Source: Phoronis australis (taxonomy: Eukaryota; Phoronida; Phoronidae). Taken from it: 62,000 nt of DNA. Position 1 is the stretch's first letter, and the number at the start of each line of letters is the position of its first letter. Under the pieces are notes generated by a model that was not told where the DNA came from, did no database searches, and was given only the letters and a program-made list of their open reading frames with translations. The stretch lies in NCBI GenBank assembly GCA_002633005.1, contig NMRA01000190.1, positions 29,625 to 91,624 of the forward strand. Reading direction: 5' to 3'. Below, in pieces: positions 1 to 11,690 of this stretch. A program made the translations under genes and the position numbers.

Positions 1-22
1 CCCCCCCCTAAATCCACCACTG
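1..22. mobile_element. Right end of a CAGTGGYGGAT-type element
   Basis: A C-run followed by TAAATCCACCACTG is the inverted form of the CAGTGGCGGATTTAG end seen at 27620 and 35975. The rest of the element is to the left of the window. Confidence 0.5.
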
Positions 23-446
23 GTTTCCACGCAAATCGTTGTCCAGTATCATGCTTGCCCAAGGCGTCAAGCGGCGTGCAAACTAAATCTGTCCCTTTTG
101 ACTGTGTTATGCTCCGTGAACGCATGCATGCCACTCAAACCATCACGTATGTCGTCTCGAAGTTGTTTGTGTTTGTGAACTTTATTTATTTCCGCATATC
201 GTATTCGAGCCATATGGTTACGCACCTCTGAATAGTCGGAAACAAGCCTACACACAAAACTAGGATAGTGACATCCAATAATAACACACGTGTGTACAAT
301 CAGGGAGGGGTCGGGGGATCAGTCAGGGAGATTGGTCGCGGCAATCCTTTGGAGCTAGCCTCTTGACAACCTAAAACCTGGGACCTCTATTACATCACGA
401 AAATAAAAAGATGGTACTGTCTGGAAACGGTTGCTCACAATGGTGA

Positions 447-710
447 AAAGATGTTCGATGTTTAGAAGGTGAAGCGTATGTAAATGTTGTATCTTCGGTA
501 CATATGACAAAAGTAATGAAAGGTGTCCTTGCCCGCAATGCACCTGGTATCCAAAAAGAGCTTATAAAGCAGTGTGTAATAGAACTGTACACCAAATACA
601 TCGGTGATGCAGACATTGCCGACCAACACACGAGGTACTGAAAAGTGGTGGAAGAAGCCAGAAGGTCTACGTGGCACTGAAGAAAGTGGCACTCGTTCTT
701 TCATAAAGTG
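447..710 (+). pseudogene. piggyBac-like transposase fragment
   Basis: The frame is open from 447 to a TGA at 639-641. It reads EAYVNVVSSVHMTKVM, a run to KQCVIELYTKYIGDADI, then ADQHTRY. This fits the DDE_Tnp_1_7 (PGBD) pattern: a strand ending in a V-S-S-V-H-type motif, a variable loop, then Y-x-K-Y-x-G-x-x-D-x-x-DQ. After the stop, one frame continues KWWKKP, like the KWW motif that follows DQ in that family. There is no ATG and the ends are lost, so it is a dead fragment. Similarity is by eye and needs a profile search. Confidence 0.45.
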
Positions 711-1802
711 AGTGCGAACCGTACAACACCTCTGCAGTTCCGCTTATATGTGGTGAAAAGGAGATGGGCAATCGTTCAGTCCTCCACCCTATTCAGGATG
801 TTGCGAGCCGCCTGACAGATCCGGGACATCATTTCATTTCAATCAATCCGTAAAAACTAGTGGTTGTCGACTTGTCTGTGCCCTTTAATCGTTTAAACCA
901 AATAGAAGTGACACCAGACGGAATATCAGTGGTGTGGATTTCTTATGCATACCCCCGTTTCAAGTTGATCGACACCAAGGGTAATTAGAAGACAGTTCAT
1001 ACATAATTTAGAATAAATTGCAGAAAATTGTGAAATACTGTTCAAGTCGTGACATGGATGAGTTGTGAAAGGATTTTTTGCTGGCACACTGTTAGTAAAA
1101 GCCCTTTGCCAGTAGACTGTAGAAAGCTAACCGATTACTAAAAAAACGAAACGCTTGTTTTTTGTGAGAGTAAAACTTTAGGGAGCAATAACAATGGCCA
1201 TCAGAAAAAAAAAACGATGCGACTTACGCAAGAGCGATGTCTGGTGAAATGGCGTGAAATATCTTCTGTCCTTTAAAAAATACACGATAATAAGCAAGTA
1301 CAAAAAAGTAGTCAGCTATGACAATCCCAACAACGCCGTATGTAAAATGTCAAAATGGAAGTCTGCATGTGTAATCCTGTAAGTAACTACGGGGACGTCG
1401 TGAACGTTAGTCTGCACATCACGGGGAACCTCATCTGGAACAGAAAGCTGGTCATGTTGAAGATCGGATGGAAGGTTTGAAGAGCAGTCCATCGACACAA
1501 TAGGGATGGGGCACGTGTTTTCTACAGTAAGCACTAATTCACGCGGTGCCGGTGGAGATGCGAAATCACTTGGTTCGACTATAGAACTAACGAGGTGCTT
1601 TAACGTGCCACTTGGGAAAGCACCACCGACGAAAAGTTGGTCGTTGTTGTCGACTGGCATAGGAAGAGAAGCAGCGACACTATCTCTTGAACCAAAATAA
1701 TCGGGAACAATACAAAAACCGCCCATTTTAACTTAGCACGAAGGTGCTCGTAGCGGTGATCTCGCAAATTAGGCCATAGTCCCAGCTGTCCTACCTTTCA
1801 CG
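711..1802. other. No recognisable gene; 136-codon unassigned frame
   Basis: A minus-strand frame of 136 codons (1726 down to 1316) starts MGGFCIVPDYFGSRD and is Ser/Pro/Val-rich with a hydrophilic middle. I do not recognise it. It sits between a transposase fragment and a repeat, so it may be part of a decayed element. Confidence 0.3.
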
Positions 1803-1953
1803 CATGGGCGGCGCACCATAGGGGGCTGGGGGGGGCTATAGCCCCCACTTTTTTCAGTGCTACGCTGCACATGGCCGATAGGCGATGCACCACAGGGGGG
1901 CTGAGGGGCTTTAGCCCCCCCCCCACTTTTTTCAGTGCTGCGCCTCCCATGAC
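1803..1953. repeat. GC-rich duplicated repeat with inverted ends
   Basis: Two diverged tandem copies of a roughly 70-bp unit (1807-1873 and 1880-1948) each run through a G-block, TAGCCCCC and ACTTTTTTCAGTGCT. The outer ends CATGGGCGGCGC and GCGCCTCCCATG are inverted relative to each other. It looks like a small non-autonomous element. Confidence 0.55.
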
Positions 1954-2481
1954 CCCCACGTCCGTGACTATTTCAGGGGGGGCAATGAGAACTTTGGATT
2001 ATGTCTTTCTCCAGATGTCCAAAAGTCAATTTCAGCAAAGTTCCCAAGAACACACTTGCACGTTTAGCAAGCCGAATATATGTTAAACTAACCTTTTTTA
2101 CATGTATGTGTTATTAGTCGAGGTTGATGAGTCGTGTGAGTAATTTTGCGAGACCGGAGGCCGATTGAAGATAGTCACACGGCGGACATACAAATGCAGC
2201 AATACTTTCAATGATATGCACAAGATTACCTTCATGAATTTAAAAATGGATAGGCATAAAAATTTCAGTGTATTTGTACGATACTGCTGTACGATATCTT
2301 ACCGATAATGATCAAGAGTGATGACAAGTGAGGTATTTTATCAATTAAGAACTAAGCTGAGTCAATTCAAAATGATTCCGCTAAGAAACAGAAAATTTAG
2401 CAACGTTTTCAAAAAAGCCATATTGTTAGTGGAATCAATTTTTCTATAACCATTAAGCAGAAACATAATTTTATCAAAAAT
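1954..2481. other. No feature seen
   Basis: AT-rich sequence with only short chance frames. Confidence 0.5.
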
Positions 2482-2662
2482 TCTACGTTGACCCAAAGCT
2501 GACACCGAAAAAACAACATTACAAAAAATCACTTTTCTCCGTGGATAAAACCTTGTCACGGAAAAACTTTCCTCCTCGGCAGAAAGGTTTTCTCACAGGA
2601 GAAAAGTGATTTTTTTAGTAATGTTATTTTTTTCCAATGTAAGGTTCGGGCTACCGTAGGAT
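2482..2662. mobile_element. Foldback (hairpin) element
   Basis: The arms at 2517-2555 and 2584-2623 are near-perfect inverted copies (CATTAC...AATCACTTTTCTCC...AAAACCTT), closed by a loop of about 28 nt. Weaker pairing continues out to 2482 (CTACG) and 2662 (CGTAG). It has the form of a foldback MITE. Confidence 0.65.
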
Positions 2663-2869
2663 TCTTAGTAAGCGTTGTAAATATCGGGGTTTTGTTCGAG
2701 TGTCTGGAAAAGCACTACTCTCTGGTCTCCGTTTACTGTGTAGTTAAAAAAATACGAGCAAATGACTGGAAGTTTCCCCAGCAGCAAAATGGTGTAGTGT
2801 CCCTAAAACTGTGTCTACATTTGTCGCTGTTAGGCAACAATCCGCATCTTGACCTGTATAGGCTAATTT

Positions 2870-3350
2870 CATGATTGTGGGGGAAGTTGAAGCAAATCTA
2901 ATGTAGTGGTATAGTGTTTGAAGTCATGCTTAAGTGAGACAATTGAGGTGCTTTCTTTTATTTTAGTAGGTAAGGAATTCCAGTAATCAATGCAAGTTAT
3001 CACTGTGTATCTGCTAAAGGCCTCTGGCGAGGGAAGGTGTAATAGAATATTGAGATACTATGTCGTAGTCCAGGTCTAGTGCTTTGTCACTTGCTCGAGT
3101 CAAATAGGATTTTATTCGATTAGACGTTATGTTGTTTAATACTTAAACTATATAAATGGATGCGTAAAGTTTACGATTAGTAGCTAGTTTGTTCCAGTTG
3201 AGACTATTTAGGACCTTAATTGTGTTGAATCCTTAGTGTGCCCCGGTTATGGCTAAAGCTGCCTGGTATTGTAATATGTCTAACTGGAGAACTATACCTG
3301 CGCTCCCAGAATGTAGAGATCTCGATTTAATTATCTCAGGATCTGGATCC
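2870..3350 (-). pseudogene. LINE reverse transcriptase C-terminal remnant
   Basis: Read on the minus strand, frames contain LQYQAALAITGA, then LNSLNWNKLATNRK, typical of the region after the polymerase domain of CR1/Jockey-type LINEs. Further on comes YWNSLPTKIKESTSIVSLKH, the usual C-terminal W-N-x-LP motif. Stops and frameshifts break it, so it is dead. No target-site duplication was found. Confidence 0.7.
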
Positions 3351-4017
3351 CAATATAATTAAAAAAAGAAACGCGCGATGTCCTTTCCCTGCCACCATAC
3401 ATATACAATTCTAATACTCAGCACTAGGTGAAATTAAGCCATTTGCATAATGCATTTCCAAAAGCCGACTGATTATTCTACAATTAAAACCAATGCTGAC
3501 GGACAATTTGTCATATCAGTGAATCTGATGAATTCAATGTAAATATTTAATTCGTGGATTGACAGATTAATAACTGATTGAATCTCACACCATCACGACA
3601 TTAGCACATCGTGTGGAAATTGGATTTAACAAATACTGGTTTTATACTGAACGTACATGTTAAATAAATTGCTTGTGGATTTTTGGGTCGGTAGCTATTA
3701 AGAGTACGCCTGTGTTGATAGCAATGCTAAATCATTCGCTTGGATGGCGCCATCGATCACAGAAAGCATCATGGGTAATATTTTCAGTTGGAGTTCACTG
3801 TGGGAATAGCATATTTGATAGTAGACGAAGCGTTATTTAATATGCTAAATTTATTGGATGTTTTCGAGCTCGAAACATTTCTTTGCGATCGAGATGTAAC
3901 ACACAAAAAATAAAACTAGTTCAGTGTAAGTTGGTTCAATAGTCCGACTAGGCCCTAGGGTTCGAAATGAAATCCCCATGGGGGGCAAAATGTGAGTACG
4001 AAGAGTCGATATTACCA
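3351..4017. other. No feature seen
   Basis: AT-rich sequence without convincing coding potential. Confidence 0.5.
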
Positions 4018-4055
4018 CAGAATTTTAGCCCTGGAATGCCAACTCCCGCACGTGA
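4018..4055. repeat. Inverted partner of the repeat at 7362-7408
   Basis: TTTTAGCCCTGGAATGCCAA followed by CTCCCGCACGTGAC is the reverse complement, with few changes, of the segment at 7362-7408. It lies directly beside the TGCG microsatellite. Confidence 0.65.
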
Positions 4056-4066
4056 CATTATATATA

Positions 4067-4117
4067 CGCGTGCGTGCGTGCGTGCGTGCATGCGTGCGCG
4101 CCCGCGTGTGTGTGTAT
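4067..4117. repeat. (TGCG)n/(TG)n microsatellite
   Basis: A run of GTGC tetranucleotides passes into GT dinucleotides; there is no coding content. Confidence 0.9.
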
Positions 4118-4559
4118 ACACATCACTTCAAACTTTTTCGTTGAATTTCTGCACGTACCATAAACTTGGCTACATGTCTTAATGTTCTCGCGTCTTCTGA
4201 CAGTAAATGTCTCTTAAGCATGCCAATACTTGTTGATATTTACAAGGAGAGATGTCACAAAAATATACCTAATATTCTCAAGTTCATTACAAAAACCTAT
4301 GAATACTATAATGCTGAAAAATTAAATGCACATAAAAACTTTGTATATGACAGCTTCTCTGCGAAATGGGAAAATTTTATTGTTCATGTTAACTTCATGT
4401 AGAAGATATTGACTTTATACGAGATAAGAGAATGGTCTTCCTGAGGTGTGCATGCGTGAATGAATGGTGTACTTATTTGTTTGTTTGTTTTTGTAATTGT
4501 TTCTAAATGATAATAAATATATAAAAAATATGAATAAGAAAAAAAACTTGTTGATATGT
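4118..4559 (+). other. AT-rich tail-like region
   Basis: The sequence ends in TTTGTTTGTTTG and AATGATAATAAATATATAAA, resembling the 3' tail of a LINE on the plus strand. A 78-codon frame (4166-4402) inside it shows no domain I recognise. Confidence 0.25.
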
Positions 4560-5790
4560 TACTGATATATCATTTTCTAGCTTCACCATATAAGGTGCAG
4601 TCCAATAAAAAATGGTGTTCTGTTTCTATACAATTCATAGTGCAGCAAGAGCATATTCTATTGTTAACAGCGAGACCCGTTGTGTCTCTTTTTAACATTC
4701 CGTCATAAGAGAATGGACACAACATGTAAGACTAGCTAAATCGAATCTGAGCAAAACACTAATCAAAACGCTATAAACATGCGACGAGAAATCAGTTTTA
4801 ACAAGTTTATGCACATCTAACGACTGTGAGGAAATCTTATTTTCCAAATGTTGCACGGCAATCTTACTACCTCCTTGTTTAAGTTCCTTAATAAAATTGG
4901 ACACATCTCCTATGCCTTGGTTCAGCCAGACAATTCCAAAACCATATTCGAATAGAATTATCTTCACATTTAATAACCAAAAAGTCTATAAAATTCAGCC
5001 ACTTCATACACTGTACATCATAACATATTTTAGTGTATCTATGACTCGGTCAATTGCGAACTCTTAAACCACTACTTAATTACTCTGCTTAACACTTTAA
5101 TGTAAACGTATTGAAATGCTAGTTGTTCTTCTATGTTCACCTCTACCAGCAGCATTTGAAACATTCGGACCGAGTTGCAACAGATATTTGCAGAAATTAT
5201 TATGAACTGTTTCTATAGCATTGTCTTCATGAAAACCTCATACTTCTGAGCCATATAACAAAAATTGCAAAATTTTAGAGTCAAACAATTTCCACCATAA
5301 TGACACTGCCATGTCGACGAATTTTATAATGACACTTTTCAAAACAAATAGTGCTTTTAATGCTTTTTCCCGGAAAGTGTTGTTTGGGCCTTTATGAAGA
5401 CGTCTTTCGTAGAGAATGTTACGCCTAAATAATTGAATTCAGATGCCACTTAGATATTTAACCGAATATCTTCTATTGCTCATAATGTCTCAAATGACCA
5501 CCCTTTCTAAAAACCACAATATTTGTCTTGGCCATGTTTACGCGCAATTTCCACCTGTTACAGTAATCTTCTCGTTTCCAATCGTTCTTTGCATAGCCAC
5601 AGCTGTTTCAGCTAACAGAACCAGATCACCAGCAAACAATAACATATGCAAATTGAGTAGTCTTACGTTGGCACATGATCCGCTAAAAGTTTAAGTCGTT
5701 GTCAAGGTCATTCAAAAATACAGAAAATAAAAATGGTGACAGCCGACAACCCTGTCGAACTCCTGAACCAGAAGCAAATTACAGATAAAC
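4560..5790 (-). pseudogene. Decayed LINE reverse transcriptase
   Basis: On the minus strand from 5790 downward, fragments appear in the order of a non-LTR reverse transcriptase. First GVRQGCRLSPFLFSVFLNDL, then LHMLLFAGDLVLLAETA (the catalytic box reads FAGD, not FADD), then NMAKTNIVVFRKGG. Next FREKALKALFVLKSV, FLLYGSEV and NNFCKYLLQLGPNVSNAA. Last is a Cys/His segment, CSCCTMNCIETEHHFLLDC. Stops and frameshifts lie between them. The 5' part, including any endonuclease, is not visible. The altered catalytic box and broken frame mean no activity. Confidence 0.85.
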
Positions 5791-7361
5791 AGTTTAATTC
5801 ATTAGCAATAATAATTTCGCATACCTGACAGGCTAAAAAGTATTTTTTAATTTTAAAAAACAAGAGTGTTATCAAAATTCTACCTTATAAATACAAAGGT
5901 TTTAGAATATGGATTCCTCACACTTGCCGTGGATAATTTAGTCAAGCATTCATCCAAAATTATACATTTTTAAATATTATAATTAATTTGACCTTTGGTG
6001 CCGTTTGATACGTTAACATCCTTCAGTAAAAATTCAGAATGTAGTGACATTTAGGAAAAATGCGATAAACTACTCCAAGCATCTATCCGAAATTAGCGGA
6101 AAAAGGGTTTTTGATAGATGAAAAATGGGCAAACATGTATCACGTACTGTAGATAGCTCATCACATTGTTTGCAGTGTGGGACTTTCCATAGAAGTTTAG
6201 AACAAAACCGATTTCTTCAGAACGTAAAAGTTAGTGATTTTGATACATGAAGCGTATGTTACCTTTAACGAGAGACAGTGGAACCGTCACATTTTTTTAC
6301 GATTGTTATTTTACTAAAGAAAGTGGACTCTGAAAAATAACAATATTCATGAAGAGACAATATTATTTTGAACACCTGTTGCATAGTTGTCAACATTCAA
6401 GGACGAAAAAACGGAACGACTGGATTGAAAAGCGGAACTTCAGGATAAAAAGCGCGATGTCTGGGTCTAAGCCAAAACGTAATTGTAAAATGTTCTCTGC
6501 AACACACTAAGACGTACCGACGGTGTTTTTTTTTTTGTTTTTTTTCAACTGGACATGTAACACCCAGAAATGCCCGACAGCAGTCTTTTGTTGTTTTTTA
6601 ATAGTTGAAAGGAAAATTGCGGATGCCGGAAAAACCCATGAAACTTCCCGTTTGTTTCTTGTTAGTCGAGCGGGAAAATATGGCTATGTCGCGTGGAAAA
6701 TTACCATATGTCAATTTGGCCGTGCGTCAAAAAGCGAGACATTTAATGGTGTGGCGGGACGGTGGGAAATTTTTTTAAAGTGATCTGACAATCCGCCAAG
6801 AGCGGGGTAATTGGCAAAACTTAATTTCACGGTTATAGGTATGCGATGTCAACATTCCCGTGCTGCCATTATGGCGTTTTTCCATNAAAGTTACAAGAAC
6901 ACACCTGTTTTTAGAGCCTGAACTCTTCATTTAGGTCAAATGTACTATCCTTCCGTAAAGTACTAACATGATTTTAACATCCAAAAATGTCTTGTTGAAA
7001 AACTCCTGGCATGGATAATGATAGGTAGTCGAAAGTGGTTCTACGACTGGAGCTGAAAATATACCAGAGATCAAACTACTCCTGGCAACCATCCAGTGCT
7101 ACAGATAGGTGCTTATAAAGAATGACTAGAGTAGTAGTCGGGTTTGTTGACTACTTTTGCCGAGAAATTGATGTTTGCATGGAACCGTTTCTCAAGAGTT
7201 TCGCTTGGTGAACAATAATTACAAAATAAAAATGAAGCCATGAAATTAGCTTGATTTGATAACTAAAACTCTTGATCGAAAATCAATCGAGCAGGCGGCC
7301 AGAAATTCTCAGCGCAAACTCTCGCGGCTAGTCTTGGGTTCGCAACCCCTAATAATAAAAT
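5791..7361. other. No gene recognised; single N at 6886
   Basis: AT-rich DNA with a plus-strand open frame at 6523-6783 that begins in a T-run and has no recognisable domain. One ambiguous base sits at 6886. Confidence 0.4.
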
Positions 7362-7408
7362 ACATAGGTCACATGCAGGGGTTGGCATTCCAGGGCTAGA
7401 GTTATATA
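7362..7408. repeat. Repeat, inverted relative to 4018-4055
   Basis: GTCACATGCAGGGGTTGGCA followed by TTCCAGGGCTAGAGTT is a second copy of an element end shared with 4018-4055, in opposite orientation 3.3 kb away. Confidence 0.65.
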
Positions 7409-8527
7409 ATATTACGAAGGGTTAGGACGACAGACGGAAGGGCCGATATTCCGAAAAGCGACGACTCTTCGGCTCTTTTTATTTACCATTTTCATACGTA
7501 ATTTTCGGGAATTTCTTGATTGGAAACGGGTGAAGCTTACTACATGTATATCCAAGATCAGACTGCCTAATTAGGCTTACTGAACGTGGAAGGTATTTTA
7601 CTAGTCTTGCAGAAAGTCACTGTCGTAGCTTACCTATGTGCAGACATCTAACCTCGGAATGCGAATGAAAGTCTTCTAATATTTTTAAAACGTCACCATT
7701 TCTTAAGAAATTCAATCGCTGCATAAGTACAAAGTTGCATTTTTACGGGATATGCGCCCACTGTACATTCGAACACGCTACGCGCAGAATAATCAAATCT
7801 GCCCAAAATAAAAAGGTAAGATCGTCTCCTTAATAGAAACCCGCTGCATGTCATACGAAATAGCACAAAAATTCTTCAATCGGAACTACGAGAATATAAA
7901 GAGGGGGACATAGAAATGCCACAAGTGTCGAGCACAGCAGTAGTCGGATTGATTTGAAGCCCTGCATTATTTTGTTTTCAGCTCCATCTGCCAAATTTTA
8001 CAAAGATACTGAAAAGGAATAAGATGCAGCCGTGAACGCAACAACTGACCTCTAGCGTACACCAGAGTAGTCGAGCCCGTCCAAAAATCCACTTCAGTCG
8101 CGGGTTTCACGTCAGGAACACATCTGTCAATTTTCATAATGATCCTTCAAACGGCTTGAAAGATAGAAATACTGAAGTCCAAAAGCGGACTCGAAATTTT
8201 TAAACATGACAATTCAAGCTCGTAGGAAGGCAAAAATTATTGGGGGTCACAAACCACTTCAACACCTCCGCCATCCGTCCCCAACCCCGCTTCCCCGTTC
8301 TCCGGATGCCCCCTTATTTGTACCGAACCCCCCACGCCCGCCATAGGTGGGGGTTTCGGGGCAATTCTCGGGATACAGCAATCAGGATTTGAGTAACCGT
8401 GAACCAACAATGTTTCACGGAGAGCGAGAACGTGTCTAGGACCAATGCACTGACGGATAGTCTTGTACCTGAGATCTGACAATGAGAAAATACGAAATTC
8501 GATAACTAAAGCTAGTCGCTAGTTAGC
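7409..8527. other. No gene recognised; short GC-rich patch
   Basis: The patch 8257-8372 is C-rich (several CCCCC runs) in an AT-rich setting and may be an element remnant. I see no inverted ends. Confidence 0.35.
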
Positions 8528-9129
8528 TCAGCTACAGGTATGGTTCACTTGAGAGAGGCAGCTTAGTTCGTACCTGTCCATCTGCACTGGCTCAATGGTC
8601 AAGATTCGTTTTATTATGATTCAGTTTCAAGAAAAGTTCATTTTATTAATTGTGGCCATTTTTGAAGGTGTGTTTTGAAAATATGAGGTCCCGAGGTCCC
8701 TAGTATAGCGCCTGTGTGGTTGTTTCAAAATCTCTTGTTGAAACACGACCGGAAGTCCAGTTTCTGGTGGCTGGGGAAAATGTGCACACTTCAACACATG
8801 GAGTTCAAATTTAGTTCCCGTGGATCACTGAGATTCTGTGCGGGCGTACTGCATGGTTACACCATTTTTAACGCAGGTGCGTCAGTCATGTTGTGCTCCA
8901 TCTGTATAGTATGCACGGGAATGACAAAAAATGATTCAGTTTTGAAGAACAAAAATTCATTGCGCAATACTATTGGAAACTAAAAACATCAAGGAAATGC
9001 AAAGACCACGTTAGCCTTTCCAAGCTACATGTAATAAGCAATGAGTTTAATTTTATTTATTTCAGGACTTAAGCTTCTTTTTCGGTCTACGGTTTGTGAA
9101 TTTAAACCACTAAAGTAGTTCTTATGTCA
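8528..9129. repeat. Tandem duplication, copy 1
   Basis: About 600 bp, nearly identical to 9131-9719. Only a handful of substitutions and small indels separate them (for example ATATGAGG/ATGTGGGG and TTATTTC/TTATATC). It contains an 89-codon frame (8714-8983), also present in copy 2, with no known domain. Confidence 0.9.
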
Positions 9130-9130
9130 N

Positions 9131-9719
9131 TCAGCTATGGTTCACTTGAGAGAGGCAACTTAGTTCGTACCTGTCCATCTGCACTGGCTCAATGGTCAAG
9201 ATTCGTTTTATTATGATTCAGTTTCAAGAAAAGTTCATTTTATTGTGGCCATTTTTGAAGGTGTGTTTTGAAAATGTGGGGTCCCGAGGTCCCTAGTATA
9301 GCGCCTGTGTGGTTGTTTCAAAATCTCTTGTTGAAACACGACCGGAAGTCCAGTTTCTGGTGGCTGGCGAAAATGTGCACACTTCAACACATGGAGTTCA
9401 AATTTAGTTCCCGTGGATCACTGAGATTCTGTGCGGGCGTACTGCATGGTTACACCATTTTTAACGCAGGTGCGTCAGTCATGTTGTGCTCCATCTGTAT
9501 AGTATGCACGGGAATGACAAAAAATGATTCAGTTTTGAAGAACAAAAATTCATTGCGCAATACTATTGGAAACTAAAAACATCAAGGAAATGCAAAGACC
9601 ACGTTAGCCTTTCCAAGCTACATGTAATAAGCAATGAGTTTAATTTTATTTATATCAGGACTTAAGCTTCTTTTTCGGTCTACGGTTTGTGAATTTAAAC
9701 CACTAAAGTAGTTATGTCA
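9131..9719. repeat. Tandem duplication, copy 2
   Basis: A direct repeat of 8528-9129. One N at 9130 marks the junction, so a false assembly duplication of two alleles is a real possibility. Confidence 0.9.
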
Positions 9720-10259
9720 ATAAACAATTTATTGTCATTTGAATTGTGAGAACATCTTGGGACACTTTGTAGAGCTGTCCGATAAATATTCTTGAGGCTT
9801 ATTTCAGATAGACAAAAAAACGTTTGGATAAGTGAATTATGCTATTTGTGGATCCCATGATAGACTGAATTTTTCCAATGTCATTATTCAACTTATTTCA
9901 GTGAAGCATCGTCATGTTTTACAAGATTAGCTTCAAATTGTCAAAAAAACATCTATCAATCAGTCAATTTTCGTAGATACATTAGAAACCAACAATCGAT
10001 TTCACGGGCAACGCGTTTACCTTGATTTAATGACCAAATTCGGTTTTGATCTCCTGTTTTGAGGTAAATCGACAAATCTTGTACCTAAGTCAAAAAGCAA
10101 TGCATTCATTGTCATTTGAATTGTGAGTAAATTTTATCAGTTAATGTCTGAGAGTTATTTTAGATACAAGGTAAATAAGTGTACTTTACTATTTGGGGAT
10201 CGAATTATAGTTTTTTCAACTTCAGGCTGCAACTAAACTTACTGAAACATCGTCATTTC
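9720..10259. repeat. Internally duplicated left part of repeat A
   Basis: The phrase TTGTCATTTGAATTGTGAG occurs at about 9733 and 10110. Both are followed some 160-200 bp later by CATCGTCAT and TTTTCGTAGATACAT. The two units are diverged copies of one sequence. Confidence 0.6.
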
Positions 10260-11690
10260 TTACACGATCTAATAGTCAAAAATAATCTATGAATTTGTCG
10301 ATTTTCGTAGATACATAAACATGTAAATCAGAAACTAACGTTTATCAAAACGGAATATTATAATTTCCGCGTGCTCGCAAATTTTTGACGGGTAACCGGG
10401 GAAACATGGGAGATGGGACAGTAGTATTAAGGCGTACTTTTGATGTATACCGGTTCACAAGTTAAACTTGAACTCCAAAAAGGTTAAATCTTTGTTTATG
10501 ATTGCGAGTATTTAGAGTACCCCCTTCGACAGGTACACGGTGATCACAAATCGTAACCCCGAGAGTCTTTTCGACATGTGCCAATTCCTCACAAACAACT
10601 ACCACATGTAGTAACAATATACTTGTGACACAACGGTAAAAAGTAAGTAAACATTATTTTATAACTAACCATAGGAATTAGTCCGTTTGTTTAATTTACA
10701 AATAATGGTTTTCGCGTTCTTCAAAATTCCAGCTTTTCGATGGCGGTCAATCCTATTGTATTTTTCACATTGTTGGTTGTTCGGGTCGAATGTCTTGATA
10801 CTGCTGTGATGTTCACGAATGTTGTGTGTTTTTGATGAATTTGAAAACTTAAATTCCCCTCGTGAATATTTGGTAGTGTCAGATTTACAAGTATAGAGTG
10901 ACAACGGGAAAATTCCCCGAACCGCCCCACCGAGAGAGGGTGCCGTCTGAAATGGGACACCTTAAGATGAAAGACTAAACATCATTAAGCTTGGAAAAGA
11001 GCGACAGTTCATCGTCATGTGACCCTTCTTCAACATGAAAGCCGGTTGTACGATTTCACATAAAACGGGAAAATAGATGTAATCGATTCCAATAATGAGC
11101 CCTCTCTCCGTGAGCGACCCCTTAAGAATTTGTCAATAAAACACGAAAAGTGTGGCCACTTGAATGTCATCAATGGCCCCCTTCAAGGTCTGGGCCCGGA
11201 TAAAAAGATCCATTATATCAAAGATCAGGAAATGCGCAGCAATTGATGTTCTATGTCAGGTCATCATTTTTTCCTAAGTAATGTATAATTTCGAGAAAAT
11301 AACCGAAATATTAAAGCGACAGTTGTTTCCGTTATCCGTTGCCAGAGAGGGGCCTCTGGAAAAATATAGTTTTACTTTGGGAAAATGGTTTTATCGAATT
11401 TTCACGATTTTTGAAGAGGTGTATGAATGATTATGTACACGTTTTCGGGTGCGCTTAGACGATGCTACAAAAACGGAAACCTAACAACGTCTTGGCCAGG
11501 GCCCTCAAAGGGTAAACCATGCACTGATTGTCATGTTCTCTTGAATTTTCTCTCTTATCCGTATTCGCAGTTTTTCTTTTCTCGACTGTCCCCGGCGGCA
11601 CGCCTATGTCGGTTGCCACGGTTCAGCCCTGACGCCTGCAAATTTGGGGGGGGGCACGAGCAGCGGGCGGCGGTCACTCAAAGATGACGC
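10260..11690. repeat. Repeat family copy A (sister of 26145-27597)
   Basis: Collinear blocks match copy B: TTTTGACGGGTAACCGGG; GATTGCGAG followed by AGTACCCC; CATCATTAAGCTTGGAAAA; TTGCCAGAGAGGGGCC; and the closing GACGCCTG...GGGG. Open frames here (10665-10960, 11427-11687) are not preserved in copy B, so they are not genes. Confidence 0.8.

Noticed and set aside
1316-1726. 136-codon minus-strand frame as a host gene
   Set aside because: No domain recognised and it is surrounded by mobile-element debris; kept only as an unassigned frame.
8714-9576. Duplicated 89-102 codon frame (WLFQNLLLKHDRKSSFWW...)
   Set aside because: Its presence in both copies follows from the recent duplication itself. 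It begins with a non-ATG codon and shows no domain or splice context.
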